NCBI RefSeq assembly: GCF_001282115.1
Contig: NZ_LJBR01000038.1
Location: 1 to 40,737, forward strand
Source: Streptomyces sp. NRRL B-24085
GTDB lineage: Bacteria; Actinomycetota; Actinomycetes; Streptomycetales; Streptomycetaceae
DNA length: 40,737 nucleotides
Reading direction: 5' to 3'
The notes beneath the pieces were generated by a model. That model was not told the DNA's origin and searched no databases. It saw nothing but the letters and a program-made list of their open reading frames with translations. Made by a program: the position numbers and the translations under genes. Shown here in pieces: positions 1 through 8,021 of the stretch. Position 1 is the first letter of the stretch, and each line of letters opens with the position of its first letter.

Positions 1-1362
1 GGTCAGAGGCCGGTGGGCGGGGGCGGCGGATTGCCGGCCGAACTCGGCGGAGTTCGGGGCCGGTGGGGTGCCCTGCGGCGGCGGGGTGAAGGCATCGGAC
101 GCGGGCGAGGACATGAATCCGCTGCCGTGACTGGCGGATCCGGCACTCGACCCACCTGGTCCGGGGGCGCCGCCGAGGTGGCCGCTGGTGTCGTCGCGCG
201 GGCTGGTCGGCGGGGGCTGTACCGCCATGTCCAGACCGCTCTTGATCGCCCCGCTCTCGGACGACTCGGTTCCGGAGCCGCCGCCTTGCTTGCCGGTGTC
301 CGGCGTGGGGGTGGCGGCGATGTCGCCCGGGAAGCCGCCCGGCACCGCGTCCGGGCCCTGGGGTGCGGCGCCCGCTCCAGCAGCGGCGCCACCGGTCCCT
401 GCGGTTGCGACCGCGGCGGCGGCTTTGCGCCCGGCGCGTTCGGCGTGCTGGCGGGCCATCTGCGCGCCGGCGCCGCCGGAGCGGTGCAGCGTCTCGGCGT
501 CCGATCCCTCGGAGGCCGCCCAGTGCACGAACTTGAATGTCGCGTACGGGCACAACAACACCAACGCCAGGATGACGATGCCGGCCATCACGTCGGCCAG
601 AGCGGCGATACCGTCCTTGGCCTCGGTCTTGCCCATGGCCGCGATCCCGAGCACGAAGATCACAGTCATCAGCAGCTTGCTGACCACGAGGGTGGCGGTG
701 GCTTCGATCCAGCCCTTGCGCCAGCGCCGGGCGGCTTCCCAGCCGCCACCGGCTCCGGCGAAGACGGCGAGGGTAACCATGACGAGGATGCCGACCTTGC
801 GGACCATCATCACGCACCAGTACAAGAAGGCGCCGATCGCGGCACCGATGCCGACGACGACCGTGACCAGCCAGCCCAGGCCGGAAAGGGAGGCGATCTG
901 GCCGACCTTGACGATGCGCCGCACCGCGGTGGCGACGTCGAGGTTGGCGGCTTTGAACAGCCCGTCGCTCAACGCATCGACGACTTCGATGGCGACAGTG
1001 GTGAAGGCGATCGCGGTGAAGGCGAACAGCACGCCGGTGGCGGTGCCGGTGAACGCCTGGGTGAGGGCCTGGCCGTCGCGTCGGATCGCCGCGCGCACGA
1101 GTTGGGCGCAGAACGTGGCGACGAGGACGACCAAGCCGATCGGCAGGATCATCTCGTAGTTGTCGCGGAACCACCCGGCATTCAAATCGACCTTGGTGGT
1201 GGTGTTGACGGCCTCGGCAGCCAAGTCGGCAGCGGCGGCGGCGAGTTCGCCCGCCGATTTGGCCATCCAGTTGCCGATCGCTGCGCCAGGGTCGGAGGCG
1301 AATTCGACCGCGTCGCCGACCGCGCACAGTTTGTCCGCGAGGGGGAGGTCGCAGAAGCCCAA
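1..1362 (-). CDS. TrbL/VirB6-like conjugal transfer membrane protein (partial, C-terminus beyond left edge)
   Basis: Open without a stop to the window edge (454 codons visible). I chose TTG at 1362 because AAAGGAGG lies about 10 nt upstream and no ATG fits. About six hydrophobic segments are visible (roughly residues 71-90, 105-128, 160-180, 187-205, 225-243, 255-277). They are followed by a long Ala/Gly/Pro/Ser-rich, probably disordered tail from about 300. A polytopic core with a low-complexity tail is typical of TrbL/VirB6-type inner-membrane channel proteins of Gram-positive and actinobacterial conjugation systems. It sits directly downstream of a VirB8-like gene, which supports the call. 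The family assignment rests on topology and context, not on a catalytic motif. ATPase genes would be expected beyond the left edge. Confidence 0.7.
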   Translation of the reverse strand, partial: MGFCDLPLADKLCAVGDAVEFASDPGAAIGNWMAKSAGELAAAAADLAAEAVNTTTKVDLNAGWFRDNYEMILPIGLVVLVATFCAQLVRAAIRRDGQALTQAFTGTATGVLFAFTAIAFTTVAIEVVDALSDGLFKAANLDVATAVRRIVKVGQIASLSGLGWLVTVVVGIGAAIGAFLYWCVMMVRKVGILVMVTLAVFAGAGGGWEAARRWRKGWIEATATLVVSKLLMTVIFVLGIAAMGKTEAKDGIAALADVMAGIVILALVLLCPYATFKFVHWAASEGSDAETLHRSGGAGAQMARQHAERAGRKAAAAVATAGTGGAAAGAGAAPQGPDAVPGGFPGDIAATPTPDTGKQGGGSGTESSESGAIKSGLDMAVQPPPTSPRDDTSGHLGGAPGPGGSSAGSASHGSGFMSSPASDAFTPPPQGTPPAPNSAEFGRQSAAPAHRPLT

Positions 1363-1402
1363 GGGGAGTCACCCCTCCTTTCTTCAGTGGGCTCGGGGCG
1401 TG

Positions 1403-2086
1403 TCAGGGCACTACGCGGGGAGCGATGGAGACCAGGGAGCAGTCGGAGCTCGGGCGGCACTGCACGGCGAGGGTGATCGAGCGGTCCTCGGAGGCGGCTC
1501 CGCCCTTCTTCCAGGCGATCTGCTGTTTGCCGGTGACGGTGACGGCGTAGATGTACGCCTCGGTGATCGCCGACGGATCGTCCGCCAGGGCCTGCTTGAA
1601 CGCGGACGGGTAGTGGGCCTCGTCCACGATGGCGTTGGCGTACTGGTCCTGATCGGCCATCCGCGACCACAACACCGGATCCGGCACCTGCGCGGTGAGA
1701 GAGGACCAGTCGGCGTACTTCGTCTCCGACGTCAGCCATGCCTTCATCCCGGCGAGCTGCTGATCACGGCTGGTGGTGCGCGTGTCATACGACCACAACA
1801 TCGCCGCGGCGGCCTGGGCGAAGGCGACCGGATCGGCCACCGCCGGAGGCTTCGCCACCGAACCGGCCCCGGCCGACGCCGTGGGACCGGCGGACGCGGA
1901 GGCGGTGCTGCTCCGCTCGGACGGAGTGGCGCTCTGGCTGTCACGGGTTGCGGTGCGGCCGGTGAGCAGGGCGACGATGGCGGCGAGAGTTAGCAGGACG
2001 GCGAGGCCGATCGCGCTGACCGTGATGCGCTGCCGGGACGACCAGCCGATGCCGTAGCCGGACAGGGAGGGGAATCGTTTCGGCAT
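1403..2086 (-). CDS. VirB8/TcpC-like conjugal transfer protein
   Basis: 227 residues. The start is the ATG at 2086, which overlaps the TGA of the preceding gene (ATGA). A longer upstream reading of the frame exists but would overlap most of that gene. The protein has a short cytoplasmic N-terminus, one transmembrane helix (about residues 20-42), a Ser/Ala/Thr-rich linker, and a soluble extracellular domain from about 85 that begins PVAFAQAAAAMLWSYDTRTT. Single-helix proteins with an NTF2-like outer domain are the VirB8/TcpC scaffold class of mating channels. The fold is inferred from layout. It lies 40 nt upstream of the TrbL-like gene and is translationally coupled to the small membrane protein before it. 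Confidence 0.6.
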   Translation of the reverse strand: MPKRFPSLSGYGIGWSSRQRITVSAIGLAVLLTLAAIVALLTGRTATRDSQSATPSERSSTASASAGPTASAGAGSVAKPPAVADPVAFAQAAAAMLWSYDTRTTSRDQQLAGMKAWLTSETKYADWSSLTAQVPDPVLWSRMADQDQYANAIVDEAHYPSAFKQALADDPSAITEAYIYAVTVTGKQQIAWKKGGAASEDRSITLAVQCRPSSDCSLVSIAPRVVP

Positions 2087-2394
2087 CAGTGGACTTGCGA
2101 CCCCAGGGCGGAGAAGAACGCGATCACGCCGTTCGCGGCACCGAGGCCGAGAGCGGCGCCGGCCGAAACGACCGCACCCTTCTTGCCGTTGGCCTCGGCC
2201 TGGTGGCCACCGGTGTGATGGCCCCAGGCCCACACGCCGAGGGAGACGGCGAGCGCGCCGACCACGGCGACGATCGCGAACAGGTTGATGCTGTTGACCA
2301 CGTTCTTCAGGACGGCGAGGCCGGGCAGGCCACCGCCCTTTGGGGAGATGCCGGGGTCGTAGGCCAGGTACTGCACGGTGTCGATCAGGTGCAA
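2086..2394 (-). CDS. Small two-helix membrane protein of the transfer module (DUF6112-like)
   Basis: 102 residues starting at TTG 2394, with AAGGAG 7 nt upstream. Two hydrophobic helices (about 34-58 and 74-97) are joined by a short polar loop rich in His, Lys and Gly (GHHTGGHQAEANGKKG). Size, topology and position in front of VirB8- and VirB6-like genes match the small proteins of actinobacterial transfer clusters (I recall the label DUF6112). They are comparable in shape to VirB2/TrbC pilin-like subunits. No signal-peptidase site is obvious, so a pilin role is only a possibility. The 255-nt gap upstream (2395-2649) shows no convincing gene and may carry a promoter. Confidence 0.6.
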   Translation of the reverse strand: MHLIDTVQYLAYDPGISPKGGGLPGLAVLKNVVNSINLFAIVAVVGALAVSLGVWAWGHHTGGHQAEANGKKGAVVSAGAALGLGAANGVIAFFSALGSQVH

Positions 2395-2649
2395 AGGGAG
2401 GCTCCTTGCGCGCGCCGAAGCCGACGCGTGGGAATCAATGAAGAGAAGAGGGGGAGGTGCCAGGCGGCGGCCTCGGGGAGGCGGGCCGGCAGCCGTGCGA
2501 GGTCCGGCCGAGCCGGTCGACGCATTCGAAGCGTCGTGGCGCGCGCGAGGGCACGGCGCTCGTGCCGAAGCTGGGATGAAGCCGCAACTTGGGCCGGTGC
2601 CGCTTCGACGGCGCTACGGCTCAACCGTTGATCCGGCTGTCGGGGCGCT

Positions 2650-3015
2650 CTACTTCGGGATCGGCGGGGTGGGCGCGCCGTTGCTGGCGTACGGGTTGGC
2701 GCACTGGTAGATCACGTAGCCGCGGATCTTTTGGTCGTCGGACTTGCGGGTCACCGTGCCCCGGGTGAACCAGGTCTTCTGGCTGGCCTTGTAGACCCAC
2801 TGGTCGTAGGCGATCTTGTCGTGCCGGTAGGCGACGCCCAGCGCCGTGGCGGTCTTGGACGGGGACTTGCGTACCTTGACCGCGCTGCACGAGATCGTCG
2901 TGTGGCCGGTGTCATACGCCTGCGCCGTGGCGGCGGTGGCCAGGCCGCCGGCTGCGACGGCCAGTCCCATCGAGGCGCCCGCAAGGGTGCGCCGGACGCG
3001 GTGGTGAGGTATCAC
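2650..3015 (-). CDS. Secreted SH3-like domain protein
   Basis: 121 residues from GTG 3015, with GGAG 8 nt upstream. The N-terminus is a Sec-type signal peptide: basic start, hydrophobic stretch, likely cleavage after ATAQA near residue 33. The mature part reads as a bacterial SH3-type fold: CSAVKVRKSPSKTATALGV is the usual 'VRxSPSxxATxLG' opening, followed by YDQWVYKASQKTWFTRG. Such domains bind peptidoglycan peptides. It lies between the mating-channel genes and the wall hydrolase, so local wall binding at the mating site is a reasonable inference. A plus-strand gene at 9682 encodes a protein of the same design. Two Cys in the mature part could form a disulfide. Confidence 0.75.
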   Translation of the reverse strand: MIPHHRVRRTLAGASMGLAVAAGGLATAATAQAYDTGHTTISCSAVKVRKSPSKTATALGVAYRHDKIAYDQWVYKASQKTWFTRGTVTRKSDDQKIRGYVIYQCANPYASNGAPTPPIPK

Positions 3016-3211
3016 TCAGATACTCCGTGGTGTCGAGAGAGGGGGAGAGAAGTGGGCAGGTGTCGTCCTGCCGATGAGCCGTCTGCGGGGGAGTAAGGAG
3101 GCGGCCCAGGGGGATGGGGGCGGCGATCCGGCTCATGTGCCGTGCGCGGCTGTTCCCGCGCTGAACTGGTGATGCAGGCGGCAGGTGGGGTCTCTGCGCC
3201 CCGACTGGGGG

Positions 3212-4321
3212 TCAGATGACGCGGCGGGCGGCGAGGATGTCCCAGTCCGCCAGGGGGGTGATTCGAACTGGTTTTCCGGTTCGGGGTGCCTCGATCGCGA
3301 GTCCCGATCCCATGTAGAGGCCAACGTGTTCGGGGCGGGCGGCGCTGCCGCGGGAGAAGATCAGATCACCGGGCTTGAGCGCCTTAGAGGAGACGGCCTT
3401 GCCCTCGTTGATCTGGGTGTATGTGGTGCGGGTGAGCTGGATTCCGGCGTGCCCGTACGCCTGCTGGGTCAGCGAGCTGCAGTCGCAGCGACCCATCGGA
3501 TCCGGGCCGTGCGGCGCCGTGCAGGTACCGCCCCACTGGTACATCGTGTCGAGTTGCTGCATCGCCCACGCGATCGCCTTGCGCGCCTTCGGATCAGCGT
3601 CCTTGGGGATCGAGTAGCCCTTCGGCACCGAACCTTCGGGGATGGTGCCGTAGCCGGAGCCGTCCTCGGTCGCCGTGCAGGACGCGGTACTGGGGGTGCT
3701 GTCCGTGTCCGTGCCGGAGGCGTCGGGGAAGGTGGCGGCGATTGCCTTCTGCAAGGCGGTCGCCAGGTCCTCCCAGTCGGCGTAGGCGTCGGGGTAGGCG
3801 GATCGCTGGACCTTCTGCGCGGCCTGGGTGACGGTCAGTTGCTGCCAGCCGGAAACCGCCAACAAGTGCGTGTAGAACTGGGTGGAGGCGTAGACAGGGT
3901 CGCGGATCTCCTCGGCGGTGCCCCAGCCCTGGCTCGGCCGCTGCTGGAACAGGCCCAGCGAGTCGCGGTCGCCGGAGTTCAGGTTGCGCAGCCGCGATTC
4001 CTGCATCGCGGTGGCGAGCGCGATGACCTGGCCCTTCTTCGGCACGTGAAGGCTGATCCCGGTTGCCACGATGGTATGGGCGTTGGGGACCTGCTCCTCA
4101 GGCAGGGTCAGGCCCTCGACGTGGACAGTCTTGGCGGACGCGCCGTTGAGGATCTTGGTGACCTGTTCGACGACGGCGTCGGTGTCGACGTCGCCCACGC
4201 AACTGAAGGACGAGTAGGTGGTCTGGGCGGCCTCGCTGGAGGAGGCCATCAGCATGGCCGTGCCGGCGAGGAGGAGAGGGGAGAGGACGAAGGCGCCGAT
4301 GCCAGCGGCTACGCCCTTCAA
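3212..4321 (-). CDS. Bifunctional cell-wall hydrolase: lytic transglycosylase-like plus NlpC/P60 peptidase
   Basis: 369 residues from TTG 4321, chosen because GGGAGG lies about 10 nt upstream; another TTG at 4345 is in frame. A hydrophobic N-terminal segment (about 3-24) acts as signal or anchor. The first domain is transglycosylase-like: ATAMQESRLRNLNSGDRDSLGLFQQRPS, with the catalytic Glu expected in QESR (about residue 108). A Thr/Ser linker follows. The C-terminal NlpC/P60 domain carries MGRCDCSSLTQQAYGHAGI, with nucleophile Cys near 281, and RPEHVGLYMG, with His near 332. Such two-headed hydrolases open peptidoglycan for the transfer channel in Gram-positive conjugation systems. It is the first gene of the minus-strand operon, next to the divergent control region. 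Confidence 0.85.
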   Translation of the reverse strand: MKGVAAGIGAFVLSPLLLAGTAMLMASSSEAAQTTYSSFSCVGDVDTDAVVEQVTKILNGASAKTVHVEGLTLPEEQVPNAHTIVATGISLHVPKKGQVIALATAMQESRLRNLNSGDRDSLGLFQQRPSQGWGTAEEIRDPVYASTQFYTHLLAVSGWQQLTVTQAAQKVQRSAYPDAYADWEDLATALQKAIAATFPDASGTDTDSTPSTASCTATEDGSGYGTIPEGSVPKGYSIPKDADPKARKAIAWAMQQLDTMYQWGGTCTAPHGPDPMGRCDCSSLTQQAYGHAGIQLTRTTYTQINEGKAVSSKALKPGDLIFSRGSAARPEHVGLYMGSGLAIEAPRTGKPVRITPLADWDILAARRVI

Positions 4322-4610
4322 CCGGCGATGCCTCCCGAGCGGCAATCACGGTCCGGGGGCCGGTGTTCGGGCAGGGGAGGGTAGGGAGCTGTCACAAGGG
4401 GGTCCTTCGAAGGCAAGGTCCCGGCCGCGCGGCGGCAGAGGTGGAAAGGGCGCTGCGGCACGGGAGTTGAGTGAGTCGGGGCGTGTCTCGCGAGCGTTGA
4501 ATTCAGCTCACGAGGCGCGTGAGTGTCAGGTCACGTGTACCGGGGCACGGGGAGTCTCCATGAGGGCACGGGCAGGGGATTGCGCCATCGGCGGTGTTCG
4601 CCGGGCAGTT

Positions 4611-4725
4611 CCAAAACAGTAAGGGCGGATCCCCGGTTGCCGAAATCGCGGGTGATCAAGCCCTGATTTCCGGGGCTGGGAGGCTGCGATGCGTCTCAAC
4701 CGGGGATCGTGCCTTACAGTTTTGG
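4611..4725. promoter_or_regulatory. Divergent control region with nested inverted repeats
   Basis: Two 29-nt copies of one sequence face each other. The plus-strand copy is at 4611-4639 (CCAAAACAGTAAGG...ATCCCCGGTTG). The minus-strand copy is at 4725-4697 (CCAAAACTGTAAGG...ATCCCCGGTTG). Between them lies a smaller imperfect inverted repeat (CGAAATC-gc-GGG ... CCC-t-GATTTCCGG, about 4640-4673). The region separates the minus-strand transfer operon from the plus-strand methyltransferase. Each outer copy carries the ATCCCCGGTT half-site that recurs at 5697 and 9571. I read it as overlapping promoter/operators for both operons. A structured transfer-origin or replication site is an alternative. 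Confidence 0.55.
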
Positions 4726-4858
4726 CTCCTCCCCTCGCCACCCCACTTTCGTAGGTCAGCGGTGCCGTCATGCCCGCATTCGGCCTGCCCGGGGTTACGT
4801 GCGTGAGCCGGGAGGTATTCACCCTCATCTCGCCCGACCCGAAAATTGGGGCACCTCT

Positions 4859-5614
4859 TTGCCTTTTTCCCTACACCAGGGCGACGCGCTCAACGCCCTC
4901 GCTGAACTGCCGGATGGCTGCGTCGACTCCGTCATCACCGACCCGCCATACAATTCCGGTGGCCGGACTGCGAAGGAACGCACGAGCCGCAGCGCCAAGC
5001 AGAAGTACACCTCCGCCGACGCCGGCCACAACCTGCCGGACTTCACCGGCGAGAACATGGATCAGCGCAGTTACGGGTTCTGGCTGACGCAGATCATGAC
5101 CGAATCGCACCGGCTCACCCGTACTGGCGGCACCGCGCTCCTGTTCACCGACTGGCGTCAACTCCCCACCACGACGGACGCGATCCAGGCGGCCGGATGG
5201 CTGTGGCGTGGTGTGCTGGCCTGGCACAAGCCGCAGGCCAGGCCCCAGAAGGGCCGCTTCACCCAAAACTGCGAGTTCATCGTCTGGGCGTCCAAGGGCG
5301 CCATCGACGCCTCCCGCAACCCCGTCTACCTGCCGGGCCTCTACAGCGCCTCGCAGCCGTCGGGCAAGAACCGGCAGCACATCACGCAGAAGCCAGTCGA
5401 GGTGATGCGCGAGCTCGTCAAGATCTGCCCCGAGCAGGGCACGGTGCTCGACTTCTGCGCCGGTTCCGGCTCGACCGGTGTGGCGGCTCTTCTGGAAGGC
5501 CGTGACTTCATCGGCGTCGAGAAGACCGAGCACTACGCGGCGATCGCCGCCGACCGGCTGACTGAGACCCTGCAACAGACCCTGAAGCAGGACGATTTCG
5601 TCCTGTCCTCCTGA
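4859..5614 (+). CDS. Orphan DNA methyltransferase, beta class (likely N6-adenine or N4-cytosine)
   Basis: Methyltransferase with the circularly permuted beta-class order. The catalytic TDPPYNSGG motif comes early (about residues 27-35 from this start) and the AdoMet-binding motif LDFCAGSGSTGVAAL late (about 197-211). The TQKPVEVMRELV stretch before it is typical of the family. The variable central part should recognise the target. DPPY favours N6-adenine. The frame is open from 4709. I placed the start at TTG 4859, just before the conserved LHQGDAL core, with GGGG 7 nt upstream; GTG 4799 and GTG 4709 are alternatives. No restriction endonuclease is adjacent, so it is an orphan enzyme, possibly protecting the element against host restriction or marking it for regulation. 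Confidence 0.85.
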   Translation: MPFSLHQGDALNALAELPDGCVDSVITDPPYNSGGRTAKERTSRSAKQKYTSADAGHNLPDFTGENMDQRSYGFWLTQIMTESHRLTRTGGTALLFTDWRQLPTTTDAIQAAGWLWRGVLAWHKPQARPQKGRFTQNCEFIVWASKGAIDASRNPVYLPGLYSASQPSGKNRQHITQKPVEVMRELVKICPEQGTVLDFCAGSGSTGVAALLEGRDFIGVEKTEHYAAIAADRLTETLQQTLKQDDFVLSS

Positions 5615-5685
5615 CCCGAGTCGACGGCTGGCCACGGCCGGAATTCCGCATGCCCGGATTCCCCTCCGGCGCCGCATGCAGGCGT

Positions 5686-5721
5686 TATAACACTGGATCC
5701 CCGGTTAGCGAAACCGGGAAT
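5686..5721 (+). promoter_or_regulatory. Promoter-palindrome module upstream of the DUF4913 operon
   Basis: A -10-like TATAAC (5686-5691) is followed after 5 nt by the palindrome ATCCCCGGTT-AGCGA-AACCGGGAAT (5697-5721; one mismatch in the arms). The same arrangement, with CATAGC as hexamer, occurs at 9560-9595. Related half-sites lie in 4611-4725. The first coding start is 63 nt downstream. The palindrome would fall at the transcription start, so it is either an operator or a 5' mRNA hairpin. Confidence 0.55.
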
Positions 5722-5783
5722 CGTCCGGATTGTTGGAGCCGCCATCCCAGCCCATGGGAAGCGGCTTCGAGGAGGACCCTTTC

Positions 5784-6431
5784 GTGCCTGAATCCATAAA
5801 CCCCAACGACAACGGGGAAATGGAACCGGTCCGGCTGCCGGACACGGATCTGGAAAGCATCGAGGCCAGCGTACGCAAGCTGCTCAAGCAGTCGGCGGAG
5901 CAGGCGAAGCAGCTCGACAGCCTGTCCACCGAGCCCGGACCGCGCGCGTTCGACGGCTTCGGCATGCCGGGATTCGCCGGCCTGCCGCTGCCGCCTGCCC
6001 CACCAGAGCCTCGCCCGATCCTGGAACTGGACGGTGAGGAGTACGAGGACGAACTCGACAGCCTCTCCGACTGGGTGGACGACTTCCTCATGCCCGTCTA
6101 CGGCGCGGAGGTCACCACCGCCGCGCCGTGGTGCGCGCAGTGGCAGGAACACGACGGTGTCGTCGCCTGGCTCCATGCCCTATGGCTGGCCTATCAGCAG
6201 CACAAGGACCCCGAGGCAGGATTGTCGGGCCTGTTCGTCTGGCACCGGGACTTCCTCACCCACGCCATGGCCACCGTCCGGGCCCCAGGCGGGCCGCTGT
6301 CCGCATGCATGACCGACCCGGATCGTCACGCCCACCGCCTGCTGCCCGGCCCCAAACCCTCCACACGGGCGGCGAGTTCCCGGGCCGACGGATCGGAGAG
6401 GGTCGGCGAGCCGGGCCAGGCCGCAGCATGA
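5784..6431 (+). CDS. DUF4913 domain protein
   Basis: 215 residues from GTG 5784, chosen for GGAGGA 7 nt upstream; the frame is open to TTG 5730. The N-terminal third is acidic and helical (ESIEASVRKLLKQSAEQAKQ, coiled-coil-like), followed by a Pro-rich linker. The C-terminal part matches DUF4913, a family frequent in actinobacterial mobile elements. It shows LSDWVDDFLMPVYG, the WCAQW box, VAWLHALWLAYQQHKD, VWHRDFLTHAM and a closing GPLSACM. No biochemical role is known to me. First gene of a chain of 4-nt overlaps (the next start ATG lies in its stop codon). It stands behind the palindromic promoter at 5686. Its tail is not Arg-terminated, unlike several neighbours. Confidence 0.8.
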   Translation: MPESINPNDNGEMEPVRLPDTDLESIEASVRKLLKQSAEQAKQLDSLSTEPGPRAFDGFGMPGFAGLPLPPAPPEPRPILELDGEEYEDELDSLSDWVDDFLMPVYGAEVTTAAPWCAQWQEHDGVVAWLHALWLAYQQHKDPEAGLSGLFVWHRDFLTHAMATVRAPGGPLSACMTDPDRHAHRLLPGPKPSTRAASSRADGSERVGEPGQAAA

Positions 6432-6916
6432 GTGGCCCCGAACCCCGGCCGGCCTTCGGCCTGTCCTTCGACCCTCGCGCGCTGACCGACCTGCTCCAGG
6501 CCCCCGCCGACATCCGCGACCTGTCCCTCGACCAGCTCCAGAAGGTCGTCAACGCCCAACTGTTCGGCGGCAAGCTGACCGAGGAACTGACCGGGTACCG
6601 CAAGATCTACGTCGATCACCGCAACGCCTGGCGCATCGTCTACGCCCAGCGCCCGGCCCCGCCTGGCGCGTCCCACCGCACCGAGATCCACGTCGTCGCC
6701 GTACGCCCCCGCGCCCGGCACGACGTGTATGAGACCGCCCGGGCCCGTCTCGGCATCACCCGCCGCCCGACCGGCGCCCGCACCCACGCCGCCCGCGCCC
6801 GCTCCCCGCAACTGGACGCCCAACGGCCGCCGATCCCCAAGCCGGGCCCGTCCCCGTACACGATGCCCGGCCTCCCCCAACCCGCATCCACCATCCCGAA
6901 GGGCCCCACCCGTTGA
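6428..6916 (+). CDS. RelE/ParE-like protein with Pro-rich Arg-ending tail
   Basis: 162 residues; ATG 6428 overlaps the previous stop (ATGA). The core (about residues 40-110) contains GKLTEELTGYRKIYVDHRN, AWRIVY and, after a short loop, TEIHVVAVRPRARHDVYETA. This resembles the compact beta-sheet fold of RelE/ParE toxins ('yRvry....RivY....i.iv.igpR...Y'). The C-terminal 50 residues are a Pro/Arg-rich, probably disordered tail ending KGPTR. No typical small antitoxin is beside it; DUF4913 is the coupled partner upstream. Whether it is an active mRNase, a gyrase poison or an adapted regulator cannot be told from sequence. RelE/ParE superfamily membership is moderately sure, toxicity is not. Confidence 0.6.
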   Translation: MSGPEPRPAFGLSFDPRALTDLLQAPADIRDLSLDQLQKVVNAQLFGGKLTEELTGYRKIYVDHRNAWRIVYAQRPAPPGASHRTEIHVVAVRPRARHDVYETARARLGITRRPTGARTHAARARSPQLDAQRPPIPKPGPSPYTMPGLPQPASTIPKGPTR

Positions 6917-7506
6917 CCCGTCTCCCCTTCATCCTCGACCGCGTCAGCGACGTGCTCGCCGTCGAGCCGCCGAAGGCCAACCAGCATCACCTGCTCATCC
7001 TGGACATCGCCGAGATGTGCCACGACCTTGACGAGCAGCTCGACGCCCTCGTCGGTGACCACGCCGACGGTGTCCTGGCCATCGCAGAGCCCGAGCGGTT
7101 CACCCGTCTCCTCGCCGAGCGGCTCTCCCTCGAAGTCCAGCTGACCCAGGCGGTGTCCCAGTCCTGCTGCTGCGCCACCGAGACCGCCAGCACCGACAAC
7201 CCGGAGGACAACGCGGAGGGCGAGCCGGGCGGGCCGGGCCGGCCAGAAACCATCGTGCATGCCTGCCTCGACGCCTTCGCCGCCGCCGGAGACCCGCCCG
7301 CGCTGCCGGCAGCCGACATCGTCGACCACCTGCGCGCGCTGCCCGGCAGTGCCGAAGGACCCAACCCTTACGTCCACCTCACCCAGGGCCACCTCGCCCG
7401 TCTCCTGGCCGTGCACACCGTCCACCCCTGCTCGCTGTCGGACGGCCGGGGCAAGGGGTACCGGCGCAGTGCCCTGACGATCGCGCTGTACGGCTACCCC
7501 TGCTGA
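6913..7506 (+). CDS. Hypothetical protein with DUF3631-like C-terminal winged-helix region
   Basis: 197 residues from TTG 6913, overlapping the upstream stop (TTGA). The N-terminal half is helical (LLILDIAEMCHDLDEQLDAL), with a small cysteine cluster SCCCATE. The middle is low in complexity. The C-terminal 75 residues (ADIVDHLRAL, then HLTQGHLARLLAVHTVHPCS, then GRGKGYRRSAL) look like the small domain at the end of DUF3631 proteins, found in mobile-element helicase or primase contexts. No helicase part is present here. It ends YGYPC, without the Arg tail of its neighbours. Function unknown. Translation coupling with the RelE-like gene before it and the acetyltransferase after it suggests one operon. 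Confidence 0.6.
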   Translation: MTRLPFILDRVSDVLAVEPPKANQHHLLILDIAEMCHDLDEQLDALVGDHADGVLAIAEPERFTRLLAERLSLEVQLTQAVSQSCCCATETASTDNPEDNAEGEPGGPGRPETIVHACLDAFAAAGDPPALPAADIVDHLRALPGSAEGPNPYVHLTQGHLARLLAVHTVHPCSLSDGRGKGYRRSALTIALYGYPC

Positions 7507-7991
7507 GCCACCCGACGCTCTCCACGATCCGCCGAGGGAGCGAGGCGGACTGGCATCTCATCGACGCCTTCCACCGGGGCTGCTGTCCGGAGAGCCTGCT
7601 GCGCCGCTGGGGCCGGAGCAGGATCACCCGGCGCGATATTTCCCGGCTGCTGGCCCACAGCACGATCTGGATCGGTCTGGACGCCGACGGCGCTCCGCTC
7701 GGGATCGTCTCGGCCGGGTTCGTCAGTCGGGAAGCGGGTGTCGTCGATCTCGGACTACAGGTCGCCGACGCCCATCAGCGCCGCGGCATCGGCACCCTGC
7801 TGGCCCGGCACGCCGCCGACCACGCCCGACGCCGCGGCGCCCACACGCTGACCGCGTACCTCCACGCCGCCAACACGCCGATGCTGCGCCTCCTCGATCG
7901 CCTCGGCCCGGCCGCGCACACGCGTCACGGCACGTACCTGGACGTCCGCATCCTCCTCGGCGAGAGGCCCACCACAGGACGGCGGCCCTGA
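7503..7991 (+). CDS. GNAT-family N-acetyltransferase, apparent CTG start
   Basis: The frame encodes a complete GNAT fold but has no ATG, GTG or TTG before a Met deep in the C-terminal half. CTG at 7503 overlaps the upstream stop by 4 nt (CTGA), just as the preceding genes join by ATGA and TTGA, so I take it as the start (162 residues). Motif A is clear: VDLGLQVADAHQRRGIGTLL (acetyl-CoA binding, QRRGIG), followed by RHAADHARRRGA and a motif-B-like LHAANTPMLRLLDRLG. It would acetylate an amine on a small molecule or a protein. The N-terminus (RRGSEADWHLIDAFHRGC) is family-like. CTG 7500 is the other candidate. The substrate is unknown. Confidence 0.7.
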   Translation: MSHPTLSTIRRGSEADWHLIDAFHRGCCPESLLRRWGRSRITRRDISRLLAHSTIWIGLDADGAPLGIVSAGFVSREAGVVDLGLQVADAHQRRGIGTLLARHAADHARRRGAHTLTAYLHAANTPMLRLLDRLGPAAHTRHGTYLDVRILLGERPTTGRRP

Positions 7992-8021
7992 TCGCCTCCT
8001 CCAGACGAAACCACCCCACCC

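Noticed and set aside
13..1476. Long plus-strand open frame opposite the TrbL-like gene
   Set aside because: Residue use is that of a GC-rich shadow (Gly/Arg/Asp/His strings, no fold). The opposite strand gives six clean membrane helices and a good ribosome site.
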